From contig JAKPTZ010000002.1 in assembly GCA_029555025.1 (NCBI GenBank), positions 1-55,013 on the forward strand: 55,013 nt of DNA. The letters run 5' to 3'. Of the stretch, positions 18,001 to 27,083 are shown in pieces. How positions within the stretch are numbered: position 1 is the first letter of the stretch; each line of letters starts with the position of its first letter. The notes under the pieces were generated by a model. That model was not told the origin of the DNA, made no database searches, and worked only from the letters and a program-made list of their open reading frames with translations. A program made the position numbers and the translations under genes. Origin of the DNA: Deltaproteobacteria bacterium. GTDB lineage: Bacteria > Myxococcota_A > UBA9042 > DTJE01.

Positions 18001-18029
18001 TTGACATTAATTTCAGGGGTCGCTATAAC
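18001..18029 (+). promoter_or_regulatory. Sigma-70 promoter of cysK-rrf2
   Basis: TTGACA (18001-18006) and TATAAC (18024-18029) are separated by 17 bases, close to consensus, about 40 bases before the GTG start of cysK. CATTAAT occurs at 17980-17986 and again at 18005-18011, overlapping the -35 box; it also occurs at 17840-17846. These copies could be operator half-sites for the downstream Rrf2 regulator, which is an inference. Confidence 0.7.
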
Positions 18030-18068
18030 TGCTTCTGTCGGGATGATAAATTCAAAACGAGGTGTATC

Positions 18069-19034
18069 GTGACAGCAATCTTCGAAGACAATTCAAGGTC
18101 GATTGGAAATACTCCACTTGTTCGCCTGAACCGGATTACACAGGGCGCCGCCGCCACGGTGGTCGCCAAGATCGAGGGGCGGAATCCAGGATACTCCGTC
18201 AAATGCAGGGTCGGCACGGCCATGATTGACGCCGCCGAGCGTGACGGGATCCTGAAGCGTGGCGATCGCTCCGTGACCATTGTCGAGCCGACCAGCGGCA
18301 ACACCGGGATCGCCCTTGCTTTTGTCTCGGCGGCCCGCGGATACCGCCTGATCCTTACCATGCCGGAAACGATGTCGATTGAACGACGCAAGATGCTGCA
18401 GGCCTTCGGGGCCGAACTGGTTCTGACCGAGGGCGCGAAGGGCATGAAGGGCGCGATATCGAAGGCGGAAGAAATCGTCGCTTCCGACCCCGACTCATTT
18501 TTTATGCCACAGCAGTTCCGGAATCCCGCGAACCCCGAGATTCACTTCAACACCACCGGCCCCGAAATCTGGCAGCAGACCGGCGGGGCCATCGACATAT
18601 TCGTTGCCGGGGTCGGCACCGGGGGCACCATTACCGGCGTAAGCCGTTATATCAAGGGTGTCGCGGGCAAGAAGATTGCCTCGGTCGCGGTCGAACCTGC
18701 CGCGTCGCCGGTACTGACCGCCCTTATGGCCGGACAGCAGCCTGTTCCGGGGCCGCATAAAATCCAGGGAATCGGTGCGGGGTTCAAGCCGGACATCATG
18801 GATCTGGGCATTGTGGATTCCGTCCAGGCCGTGACGAATGAAGAGGCCATCGAATATGGCCGACGCCTTCACCTGGAAGAGGGCATCACGGCCGGGATTT
18901 CAAGCGGCGCCGCCGTCGCCGCCGCGCACAGGATAGCCATGGATCCCGCAAATGCGGGAAAGTTGATCGTGGTCATCCTGCCGGATTCCGGCGAGCGTTA
19001 CCTGAGTACGGCATTGTTTGATTTCGGCTCATAA
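18069..19034 (+). CDS. cysK: Cysteine synthase A
   Basis: A 321-residue PLP enzyme forming L-cysteine from O-acetylserine and sulfide. It starts at the GTG at 18069, with GAGGTG five to six bases upstream. The motifs are [21 protein letters not shown] with PLP Lys45, [39 protein letters not shown] and GISSGAA, all as in CysK. It is followed after 14 bases by an Rrf2-family regulator gene, an arrangement also known for cysteine and Fe-S regulation, and is preceded by a strong promoter. It is closer to E. coli CysK than the other family member at 3761-4660. Confidence 0.94.
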   Translation: MTAIFEDNSRSIGNTPLVRLNRITQGAAATVVAKIEGRNPGYSVKCRVGTAMIDAAERDGILKRGDRSVTIVEPTSGNTGIALAFVSAARGYRLILTMPETMSIERRKMLQAFGAELVLTEGAKGMKGAISKAEEIVASDPDSFFMPQQFRNPANPEIHFNTTGPEIWQQTGGAIDIFVAGVGTGGTITGVSRYIKGVAGKKIASVAVEPAASPVLTALMAGQQPVPGPHKIQGIGAGFKPDIMDLGIVDSVQAVTNEEAIEYGRRLHLEEGITAGISSGAAVAAAHRIAMDPANAGKLIVVILPDSGERYLSTALFDFGS

Positions 19035-19048
19035 TCGGGGGGTTACTG

Positions 19049-19492
19049 ATGGAAGGCCTTTCGACAAGGGGGCGTTACGCCACGCGGGTCATGCTTTACC
19101 TGGTCGGTCGCGGCCGGGGTGACCCGGTTCGGATATCCGAAATCTCGACCGCCGAGGCGATTCCCCAGAACTATCTCGAGCAGCTTCTTGTCAGACTGAA
19201 GGTCAACGGATTCGTGCGCAGCGTGCGTGGCGCCCGTGGCGGATATGTCATTTCGTGCGATCCGGCGTCGGTGACGGTCATGGACATCCTGGAAGCTGTG
19301 GAAGGCCCGATTCAGCTTGCACCATGCATCAGGGAAACCTGCACGCGTGGCGTCACCTGCGTGACCAGGGGCCTGTGGCGGGAAGCATCGGACGCGATGA
19401 ACGACGTGTTTCGTTCATATTCCTTGCAGTCACTGGCCGATAGAGTGAAGGAAATCGAGACCCAGTCCCGGGAACCGGACTACTCGATATGA
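19049..19492 (+). CDS. Rrf2-family regulator with IscR-like cysteines
   Basis: A 147-residue winged-helix repressor or activator. GGGGGG lies just before the ATG. The DNA-binding part is typical: STRGRYATRVMLYLV, ISTAEAIPQNYLEQLLVRL, then VRSVRGARGGYVIS. Three cysteines, Cys93, Cys98 and Cys104, sit in the loop that binds a [2Fe-2S] cluster in IscR, with nearly the same spacing (IscR 92/98/104). CymR, the cysteine regulator of Firmicutes, lacks them. It probably senses Fe-S or cysteine status and controls cysK from the promoter at 18001. The last 13 bases overlap the end of the convergent gene. Confidence 0.88.
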   Translation: MEGLSTRGRYATRVMLYLVGRGRGDPVRISEISTAEAIPQNYLEQLLVRLKVNGFVRSVRGARGGYVISCDPASVTVMDILEAVEGPIQLAPCIRETCTRGVTCVTRGLWREASDAMNDVFRSYSLQSLADRVKEIETQSREPDYSI

Positions 19493-21729
19493 CGTCGGCG
19501 TCGGACGGCCGCCAGGCACGCCAGTCCAATCGACAGAATCAGCGCCAGGGGTGAAGCGGAACCGTGACCCTGGCTGCAACCTCCACCGGACGAATGCTCC
19601 GTGTCGCCGGGGGTGACCGTGTCGGCGGGCGTGTCCCGGCCGGGGCTCGAATCCACGATGACGTCCGGCGCCAGGGTGTCGGCGAATGTGTCGCCGATCG
19701 ATTCCGGCTGGATTACGTCATCAAGCATCGCGTCGGGAACCGGCCCGCCGGTGTCGTCGGTATCAGGCGTTTCGACCGTGTCGGGAATTTCCGGGGCTTC
19801 CGGATCGGTGTATCGATCGGGATAAAGCGTGAAAAGCAGCTTCTTGATGATGAGTACACGAACTGTCTGCATTTTGTAATATTCAAGCGTCCACGGTTCG
19901 CCCTTGCGTGGGCAGTAATGATGTTCCTTGGTGCAGTCTTCCACGAAAAAGTCCCCGAAGCGCCTGTAAACCTTTCTCATTGTCGACCGCGTCCAGTCGC
20001 CCAGACCGGCCTTTTCGGCCATGATGAAAAGTTCCCAGTCCTCCAGGCCGTCCCGGATCTGCTTAATGCGATAGCTCATCACCGGCCCGTCGATCTTAAG
20101 GTAGGCGGGGATTCCGGTCGGCAGCGGGTTGCCTTCCGTGTCGAAGTGGATCCCGTCGTCGTTGCCGGGGTACATCAGCATGCCGTCGCCGTTGCGCGCG
20201 AACATGGCGCCGAACACGTCGCGTGACTGCCACTGGAGCCATGGTTCAACGTAGTACCAGATGTTCAGGCTCCAGTGCAGGAATCCAGTGGCCTTTTCGT
20301 ACCAGGATCCCCATTTCAGGATTCTGGGTTCGTACCCGATTGTCGTGTCGATATCGTACCCGGGGTAAGGCGGGAAGTTCCCGTTGCAGTTGTAAAACCA
20401 CAGTTCGCCGTTGTTGGCGATGTGTTCGTCGTAGTCGCCGCGGCCGGCGTAGTCCATGTCGAACCAGAACCATTTGTCGTACATCGGGTTGACCGGACAC
20501 CAGATATCGACGACTTCCTCGGCGCCCGGATACATCGGCCCGGTGACCAGGACATGGCCATCCCACAGCGGGGACGCCTCGTGCAGAAGGCCGGCCTCGC
20601 GAATAACGCGGTTCCAGGTTTCCTCGCCGCCGTTCAGCCACGGCTCGTCGGTCGAATACGTCCACATCATGTCCAGCCAGCCCTTGTCATCAAGGTGTTC
20701 GACGTACGCCCTGGCCGCCTGCTTGTACTGTTCGTCGGTCCATCCGTTGGTGCCATGGCCGGGGGCGAACATTCCCGCGTCGAACCTGGCGATGCCGACC
20801 GAGTCATCGAAATATGTCCCATCGATGCGTGGCTGCATGAACTCGTCGTACGCAGTCCAATCGACCGGAAGCAGGTTGCCGTCCTCGCCGAACTGGAACT
20901 GCACCGGTCCGCGCGTCGTTGTGACGTCCATGCGGTGTTCGTGCAGCACTTTGTAGTAATTGCGAACGATTTCGTCGTATTCCGGGCCGGTCGATTCCTG
21001 GCGCCCGCCATGATACCGGCGGATGCAGCCTTCACAGATGCCGTACGATGTGCCGATGTTTCGCTTTTTCGGCATGTCCAGTTCCCAGACGGTCAGTTTG
21101 ATCTCGACCATTCCGAGATAGGGAACTTCGTTGCTTACGAGCTTCATGTATCCCGTGTAATTTCCGGGCACGGCGTCGGCCGGAACCTGGATATCGACCC
21201 AGACGACCGCGAAATCCGGTTCCGTCCCGCCCAGGCCAAACGGAGCCGCGACAGGGACATCCCCGGGCTTGAAGGGATCCTTGAAGGGTATGAGCGGATC
21301 CGGGTACAGTCCCGGCTTGCGTTCGTGGTTCGTTACCGCCCATCCGTCGCCGGACGGTTCAACAACATTAAGGAACCATTCCCGGTAAAGCGTCAGGGCC
21401 TCGGCCGGAATTTCGACCCGTGGCTCGTGGTCATCCAGAACCAGGTTTTCCGGCAACAGGTTCACGCCCGTGACTTCGTCATTTGTCTGAAGAAGAACCT
21501 GAAACGAAACCCATTCACCCCGCATGCCTTCGACCTTGATACCGGGGATTTCCCCGAGGTGAACGACATTGGTCGGAACGTGCTTAACGTACGACGCCAG
21601 CGCGATGATATCGACGGACGCCTTTGGCTCATATAGATCGTTAAGTGGCAGTTCGGCCAGCGCGGGAAGGGCGATGGCGGTCAGGATGCCGAGCATCGCA
21701 AGTTGGATGGGAACAAGGGATCTTGTCAT
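19480..21729 (-). CDS. DUF4091 surface protein with MYXO-CTERM-like anchor
   Basis: A 749-residue exported protein. The signal peptide ends near LPALAELP and GAGG lies before the ATG. Residues about 45-225 are beta-rich, with the PADAVPGNYTG pattern that precedes glycoside hydrolase-like barrels. Residues about 225-620 match DUF4091, a barrel domain related to glycosidases; WTYSTDEPW and DGLEDWELF are typical. An Asp/Thr/Pro linker follows. The end, SSGGGCSQG plus a helix (LALILSIGLACLA) and RRRR, has the layout of MYXO-CTERM sorting signals, which are cleaved and lipid-anchored at the Cys. It probably works on polysaccharide at the cell surface; activity is not proven. Confidence 0.83.
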   Translation of the reverse strand: MTRSLVPIQLAMLGILTAIALPALAELPLNDLYEPKASVDIIALASYVKHVPTNVVHLGEIPGIKVEGMRGEWVSFQVLLQTNDEVTGVNLLPENLVLDDHEPRVEIPAEALTLYREWFLNVVEPSGDGWAVTNHERKPGLYPDPLIPFKDPFKPGDVPVAAPFGLGGTEPDFAVVWVDIQVPADAVPGNYTGYMKLVSNEVPYLGMVEIKLTVWELDMPKKRNIGTSYGICEGCIRRYHGGRQESTGPEYDEIVRNYYKVLHEHRMDVTTTRGPVQFQFGEDGNLLPVDWTAYDEFMQPRIDGTYFDDSVGIARFDAGMFAPGHGTNGWTDEQYKQAARAYVEHLDDKGWLDMMWTYSTDEPWLNGGEETWNRVIREAGLLHEASPLWDGHVLVTGPMYPGAEEVVDIWCPVNPMYDKWFWFDMDYAGRGDYDEHIANNGELWFYNCNGNFPPYPGYDIDTTIGYEPRILKWGSWYEKATGFLHWSLNIWYYVEPWLQWQSRDVFGAMFARNGDGMLMYPGNDDGIHFDTEGNPLPTGIPAYLKIDGPVMSYRIKQIRDGLEDWELFIMAEKAGLGDWTRSTMRKVYRRFGDFFVEDCTKEHHYCPRKGEPWTLEYYKMQTVRVLIIKKLLFTLYPDRYTDPEAPEIPDTVETPDTDDTGGPVPDAMLDDVIQPESIGDTFADTLAPDVIVDSSPGRDTPADTVTPGDTEHSSGGGCSQGHGSASPLALILSIGLACLAAVRRRRHIE

Positions 21730-21752
21730 GATGACCTCAAAAACGCGTCTGC

Positions 21753-21935
21753 GGGCGAATTTTCATTCGCCCTTACGCCGGGCGGAATGTCGTTCCCGCG
21801 GGCGAATTTTCATTCGCCCATACGGATCGAGTGCCCTGCCTTGTACGGGCGGACTACATCCGCCCGCTGCGGATCTGCAAGATGGCCCGGGCGAATTTTC
21901 ATTCGCCCTTACGTCGGGCGGAATGTCGTTCCCGC
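21753..21935. repeat. Cluster of REP-like palindromes
   Basis: GGGCGAATTTTCATTCGCCC occurs exactly at 21753-21772, 21800-21819 and 21889-21908. A related palindrome, GGGCGGA-N5-TCCGCCC, occupies 21847-21865. A 47-base unit (21753-21799) is repeated at 21889-21935 with one change. The same palindrome, in opposite orientation and with the same CGTAA flank, lies at 46534-46553. The cluster fills the gap between two same-strand genes, as REP elements spread by RAYT transposases do. No such transposase is in the window. Confidence 0.8.
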
Positions 21936-21952
21936 GGGCGGAATTCCTGTCC

Positions 21953-24900
21953 CTACCACGGTGGGCAGACGCCGGGGGTGGGGGTCGCCCTGATTGTCCA
22001 GACACCATCGTCCGTCATGGCAATCGAGCTGTTGGACGGTGCATCGCCGACATTGACTGGCGCGACGTTGCCGTCGGGTCCGACAAGTCCGTTAAGGTTG
22101 TCGTAACCATAAATGACCACGTCAACGGGGATCGACGCGGCGGTAATCGCGTCGGCCGTCACGTTGAACAGGGCCACGCCGTCGGCCGCCTCGCCGGACG
22201 GGCCGGAATTCTGCAGATCCGGGTTGAAGTCCAGCAAAAGGTCGTAACTCGGGTTGCCGTTCCCATCGTTTGCAAGCGGACCGCCGATAATCATGCAACC
22301 GCCCGCGGGGATGACACCGGACAGGGACCACTTCGCGACGGTCCATGAAGTGCCGCCGTTGGCAAGACTCCATCCCGTCAGATCCTGGTCGGCAGCGCCT
22401 GCGTTGTACAGCTTGACCCATTCATAACCGCTGTCGGTTCCCGACGGGTCGTAAAAGACTTCCGCGATCATGACGTTGCTTGTCTGCGGCTGGTCGGTGA
22501 CCTGGATAACGATGCTGGCGGTCGATTCGCCATACGCCAGGTTGATCGTGGTCTCGCCTTCGGCAAGGCCCTCGATCGTGAACGTGGTGAACAATTCCCC
22601 GACAACGACTTCGGCAAGGGCGGGGGCCGAAACGACTGCCGGATCCACGACATCAATCGTAACCGTCGTTCCCTCGGCCATAACCGGAACGTCCAGGTTG
22701 ACCTGAACTGTCATGGTTGATCCAACCGTCAGGCCGGCCGGACTTACAGGCTCGGTCGAAGTAATCGATGAAGTGAACGACGGCGGAACCAGTGTTACGA
22801 CGTTGCAGACCTCCTGCGAGCCCATTTCCGCACAGACATCCACATCCAGCAGTCCGGTTCGCGGCGTGCTGCTGCTGAAAATGACCTCGGCGCTCTTCTG
22901 GCCGACGGGAATCGTGACCGGCGATGCAAAGGCCCACAGATCATCCGGGATGCTGGTCGTGATCTCGATTTGCGGGGTCTCGCCTTCCAGAACCTTCCGG
23001 TTCAGTTGAACGTTGAACGCCGGGAATGTCGCCTGTTCCGGGTCACCCCAGGGAATCCATGCCTGAAGCGGGGAAACGCCTGTCAGCATCAGATCCGGGG
23101 TAACCGCGTTGATGTCGTCGCCGCTTCGCGGCTCGATCTTGAAGTTGTCGTTTGCAAGGCGCAGCACGCCAACGATTGACGTGAACTGATCATCAACGGC
23201 GGGGAAGGGCTGGATCAGGTGAATGAAGTCGTTGACCCGGACGCCGTTATCAACGACGAATTCATTGGTCGGGGCCTTGTCGCCACCGCCAACAGGCGGG
23301 GTGATGCTGGTAACCGTCACGTCCTGGACTTCCACAAGGACGCCTTCCAGTTGCTCGGCGCGCGCACCGCCGGTCATCACCTGATCCGGTTCGACCAGTT
23401 CAGGCTCAGGAAGCATGGTCGTTGCGCCAATCACCATGCCGCTTATCGAAGTCATCTGAATCTGGCCGAAATAAACGGTCACGGTTCCAGTGAAGGAAAC
23501 GACGGCCCCGACCGCCGGAATCGGGGTCAGGGACGGCGCATAAACGTAAATACCAGACTGGTCGATTCCCTGGTATCCCGGCGATGCCGGGTCTTCCTGG
23601 GCGAAGAAGCCGGTCAGTTTCGTGCCGTTCATGGCGACGGCGGTAACAATCAGGTTCGACAGAGCGACCTTGCTTCCGGTCTGAACCACGCCGGACTTGA
23701 CATCCCACACGGTGGCGGGACATGCGGCCGTGCCGAAATTGGCGTCGTCCGGACATTCGTCGCAGATGTCGCCCTTGTCGTCAAAGTCCCTGTTTTCCTG
23801 GTTCTCGTTCGAATCCCTGGGGCAGTTGTCGATATCGTTCGGAATGCCGTCGCCATCGACGTCATCGGCGTTGAATCCGGTGCATTCCGTTGTGTCGGCA
23901 TCGAACGGGCAGGGGTCGCAGACATCGCCGACACCGTCGTCGTCCACGTCGGGCTGCCTGCCGCCATCCATCGGCCTTATGGGGTTGAATACCAACGGGC
24001 AGTTGTCCACCCCGTCCGCGACCCCGTCGCCGTCGTCGTCGTCCGAAGTCACCCCGTTGTATTCACCGGGTCGGCTCGGCAGGCAACTGGGTTCGTTGTC
24101 CGGCACCCCGCAGAAGAACAGGGCGTATCCGCCGGCGGCCTGGAGCGTGGCGAAGGCGGTTCCTGTCTCGCGCTTGGCGCAGACCTTTTTCGAAATGCCG
24201 CACACCGAAAGAGCCTCGCAACCGGCGTCACCCGGCAGCAGCCCGTCAACAAGGTTGGCATCCCCGTAAAGCGGAATGCCGCTGCGCATCGTCATGATTA
24301 CATCGCCCGGATTCCCGTCGATGATGGCACGCTCGGCAGGGTGGCTGGCGGTCGAAAATATCGCGATGTCCGCCAGCAGGCCGGGCTTCAACTGTCCAAT
24401 CTTGTCCAGCAGGTTGAAGACGCGCGCGTTCCCGGCGGTCGCCATCTCGACGATGCGCCAGTCGCTGAAGTGACCATTGAAGTGGTTCCGGTTCAGGTAA
24501 TCGACGCAGTTCAGTTCGCGCATCATGTTCATGGAACCGGAAGCGGTCCAGTCCGGCCCGATGCCGATATCGACGCCGAGCTTGTCAAACAGCGTAATCG
24601 ACGCCGTGTTTCCGTAAAGGTCGATGTTGGTGCGCACCGACCATATAAGGCCGGTTCCATCGATCGCCATCTGCGCGATGTCGCCGGCGGTCAGGCCGAT
24701 TCCGTGGATGATGCCGCTGTTTTCGCGAACCAGGTCCTGGCCGCCGCCGGAACCATCTGACAGGCACTTAAATTCGTTGTTCGCCGCAAGGTTGATGCCT
24801 TCGGAAATGTGCGGAACGTAGGACTTAAACGATGAAACCGAACTCCAGGTCGTGATGCCGGGGTACTGGCATCCCGAAGTAAGCATTGTTCCATCGGTAT

Positions 24901-25918
24901 CGTCCAGCGGGAACGTGTCGTACTTTGCCTGGTACGTGCTTGGGATATCCATCAGTTCCCTGTCCAGGTTCCGCAGCAGTCCCTGGGCCGAGCCGGAACC
25001 GAACATGGATGTCGCGCCGCCGACTATGTGCCGCAATTCGGTCCACGGTTCCGCGCCGCTGGTGCTTGGAACAGAAATCTTCGGCTTGCCCGGTACCTTT
25101 CCGGTCCGCCATTCGTGACGGTGGTCGTATTTGACGGTATGCGGCTTGGGCGCGTTGCCGCCAAAGGTCACGTGGTCGTGGCCGTTGATGAGCCCGGGGG
25201 TTATCAGGGCATCCGGGCAGGCGATGACCGTCGCGCCGGCATAACCGGTGGCGCCGGTGCAGTCGCAGGCGGCGCAGGTAATGAAACCGGTCGGGTCAAT
25301 CAGCACCATCGCGTTCTTCAGGATGTTTTCCCGACCAAAGACGTCGCCGCGAAGAAGCAGGTAGTTCGAACCCTCGGTGAACGAACAGTTGCCGGACGCG
25401 ACGTCCGGAATCGGCGGGTTTCCGCATTCGGTCGGCTCGACGGTCGTGTCCCCGCCGGTGTCGCCACCGCCGTTATCGGGATTGACCACGTCCGGATGGT
25501 TGGCGTCGGGATCAACGGCATCCGGGTCGGTCGCGTCGGGATCATTAACATCCGGATTCTGGCCGTCGGGGTCGATGGCGTCCGGATCGACTCCGTCAGG
25601 TTCCGTGCCATCGGGATCCCCGATATCGGTGCCATCCTGGTCAACATTCGTATCCTTGTCGGGAAGCTCGAAATCCCCAAGGTCAACCCCGTTAAGGTCA
25701 TACCCCGCAAGGTCGATGCCGTTCAGATCGGCCCCGTTAAGATCCGGCCTGTTCGCATCGAATGGCTGGTCAATATCGGGATCAACGGTGTCCGGGTACT
25801 GAACATCCGCCGTACTCGAGTCAAGTACGTCAAACACCCCTTCGTCCGAACCGCATCCCGGGATTGCGGCAATCATCGCCGCCGCCGCAAGAATAGCCAG
25901 CCACTTGCTCTTTCTCAT
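21953..25918 (-). CDS. Giant amidohydrolase-like lipoprotein with TSP3 and lamin-tail domains
   Basis: A 1321-residue lipoprotein (signal ending in IPGC, Cys22). In order: DLNG-type pentapeptide-like repeats (59-80) and PDxxDPD repeats (to about 150); an amidohydrolase domain (about 180-560) with ITPGLINGHDHVTF carrying the H-x-H metal pair (His247, His249), later GPDWTASGS and KPGLLADIAIF; thrombospondin type 3 calcium-binding repeats (DDDGDGVADGVDNCP and similar); an OB-like domain; immunoglobulin-like stretches; and a C-terminal lamin-tail domain (IAEVFYDPSGTDSGYEWVKL). It is probably a surface hydrolase of a cyclic amide or a related substrate. The domain mix, with a lipid anchor, is unusual for an amidohydrolase. 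Confidence 0.82.
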   Translation of the reverse strand: MRKSKWLAILAAAAMIAAIPGCGSDEGVFDVLDSSTADVQYPDTVDPDIDQPFDANRPDLNGADLNGIDLAGYDLNGVDLGDFELPDKDTNVDQDGTDIGDPDGTEPDGVDPDAIDPDGQNPDVNDPDATDPDAVDPDANHPDVVNPDNGGGDTGGDTTVEPTECGNPPIPDVASGNCSFTEGSNYLLLRGDVFGRENILKNAMVLIDPTGFITCAACDCTGATGYAGATVIACPDALITPGLINGHDHVTFGGNAPKPHTVKYDHRHEWRTGKVPGKPKISVPSTSGAEPWTELRHIVGGATSMFGSGSAQGLLRNLDRELMDIPSTYQAKYDTFPLDDTDGTMLTSGCQYPGITTWSSVSSFKSYVPHISEGINLAANNEFKCLSDGSGGGQDLVRENSGIIHGIGLTAGDIAQMAIDGTGLIWSVRTNIDLYGNTASITLFDKLGVDIGIGPDWTASGSMNMMRELNCVDYLNRNHFNGHFSDWRIVEMATAGNARVFNLLDKIGQLKPGLLADIAIFSTASHPAERAIIDGNPGDVIMTMRSGIPLYGDANLVDGLLPGDAGCEALSVCGISKKVCAKRETGTAFATLQAAGGYALFFCGVPDNEPSCLPSRPGEYNGVTSDDDDGDGVADGVDNCPLVFNPIRPMDGGRQPDVDDDGVGDVCDPCPFDADTTECTGFNADDVDGDGIPNDIDNCPRDSNENQENRDFDDKGDICDECPDDANFGTAACPATVWDVKSGVVQTGSKVALSNLIVTAVAMNGTKLTGFFAQEDPASPGYQGIDQSGIYVYAPSLTPIPAVGAVVSFTGTVTVYFGQIQMTSISGMVIGATTMLPEPELVEPDQVMTGGARAEQLEGVLVEVQDVTVTSITPPVGGGDKAPTNEFVVDNGVRVNDFIHLIQPFPAVDDQFTSIVGVLRLANDNFKIEPRSGDDINAVTPDLMLTGVSPLQAWIPWGDPEQATFPAFNVQLNRKVLEGETPQIEITTSIPDDLWAFASPVTIPVGQKSAEVIFSSSTPRTGLLDVDVCAEMGSQEVCNVVTLVPPSFTSSITSTEPVSPAGLTVGSTMTVQVNLDVPVMAEGTTVTIDVVDPAVVSAPALAEVVVGELFTTFTIEGLAEGETTINLAYGESTASIVIQVTDQPQTSNVMIAEVFYDPSGTDSGYEWVKLYNAGAADQDLTGWSLANGGTSWTVAKWSLSGVIPAGGCMIIGGPLANDGNGNPSYDLLLDFNPDLQNSGPSGEAADGVALFNVTADAITAASIPVDVVIYGYDNLNGLVGPDGNVAPVNVGDAPSNSSIAMTDDGVWTIRATPTPGVCPPW

Positions 25919-26185
25919 GTCATGCCCCCAATAATCATGGCGTCCTTCAAAACCCGGCGTCCGGAAGGACGCGGATTACCGACAAGGTTATCCCTTTTTC
26001 CACGCAACCGGAACACATCCCGCCCAAATCCTTGATTTTATGGTCGGGAACCACGCATGCCGCCAGAAATATGAAGAAAATTGCGATTCTTTCTTGATCC
26101 TGAATTTTCATCCCGTAGAATTGCATTCGCGAAGTCCAAGGCGGATCAGTTGTCCGTTCTTTTCCCGCGAATTCCGGTGACGCCT

Positions 26186-27079
26186 TTGAAGACCATCTTC
26201 CTTTTTCTGTTTGTCCTGCTTGTCTTGCTGCCGACGACCGCGCTTGCCTTCGGGCCGGTCGCGCACGTCGATATGGCGCTTGAAATCCTGTCGTGGGCGG
26301 GTATGGTCGGCGGGTCGCTTGGCGGCCTGATTGCCCGCTACCGTCGCCATTTCATCCTTGGCACGCTGGATCCGGATCGCACTCTTGCAAAGAATCTTGC
26401 GACCTATGAAGACCATTCCCACAACTGGGACACCGCCATCGACCAGTTCCGGTCCGCCCAGTCGGATCAAGAACGGGCCCGCTCGCTTGGGCGCATCTGT
26501 CACCTGGCGGCCGATGTCGTGGCGCACAATTACTTCGTTCCCAAGAAGATTGTCGATTCCGTCGAGTCAAGGGGTGCCGGCCACTTCTTCTGGGAAGTTC
26601 GCTTTGATGCCAGGCTTCGCGAAATCCGCGGGCAGGATGAACTGGAAAGTCTTTCCTTCAATGACAGGGAGGAAATCCGTTACCTTTCGACGATGATTCG
26701 CCCAACGGTCGCGACGAAGAATCTTAACGCCCGTCTTACCGGCGTCGCCATGAAGCTTCAGAAGGCCGGCCCTTACATGGCAGCGACGCGCACGCTTGAC
26801 CGCCGTTCGAACCTGGATTTCACCGACGCCGAAGTAATGGATATCCGTGAGATGGCGATGCAGGCCCAGGTTGTCGCGATCGGTTCCCTTACCGAATCGG
26901 ACGCGATCCCCAGCCCGATTTTTGAACTGGATCCGCGTGGAATTTCCTGTATCCGTCAGTCGCAGAAGGTGCGCGCCGAATTGCGCAGATCCGTTGGCGT
27001 CGGGGACTTAATCGTCGGGCGGCAGCTTCGTCAGCACGAGTTCTTCCGAAATCTGGTCACCTCGAAGCTTCAGTCGTAA
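26186..27079 (+). CDS. Zinc-dependent phospholipase C-like secreted protein
   Basis: About 297 residues with a signal peptide (IFLFLFVLLVLLPTTALA) followed directly by FGPVAH. The TTG at 26186 is preferred because GGTGA lies five bases upstream; a GTG at 26177 is also possible. The histidine-rich helical pattern of the zinc phospholipase C family is visible: AHVDMA, EDHSHNWD, HLAADVVAHNY and HFFWEVRFD. These His and Asp residues would bind zinc. The C-terminal third is basic and poorly defined. Whether it cleaves phospholipids is unknown; many relatives in environmental genomes are uncharacterised. The next gene begins five bases after its stop. Confidence 0.7.
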   Translation: MKTIFLFLFVLLVLLPTTALAFGPVAHVDMALEILSWAGMVGGSLGGLIARYRRHFILGTLDPDRTLAKNLATYEDHSHNWDTAIDQFRSAQSDQERARSLGRICHLAADVVAHNYFVPKKIVDSVESRGAGHFFWEVRFDARLREIRGQDELESLSFNDREEIRYLSTMIRPTVATKNLNARLTGVAMKLQKAGPYMAATRTLDRRSNLDFTDAEVMDIREMAMQAQVVAIGSLTESDAIPSPIFELDPRGISCIRQSQKVRAELRRSVGVGDLIVGRQLRQHEFFRNLVTSKLQS

Positions 27080-27083
27080 CATC

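Noticed and set aside
23219-24760. 513-codon frame antisense to the amidohydrolase lipoprotein
   Set aside because: The sense strand encodes recognisable amidohydrolase and TSP3 motifs over the same stretch.
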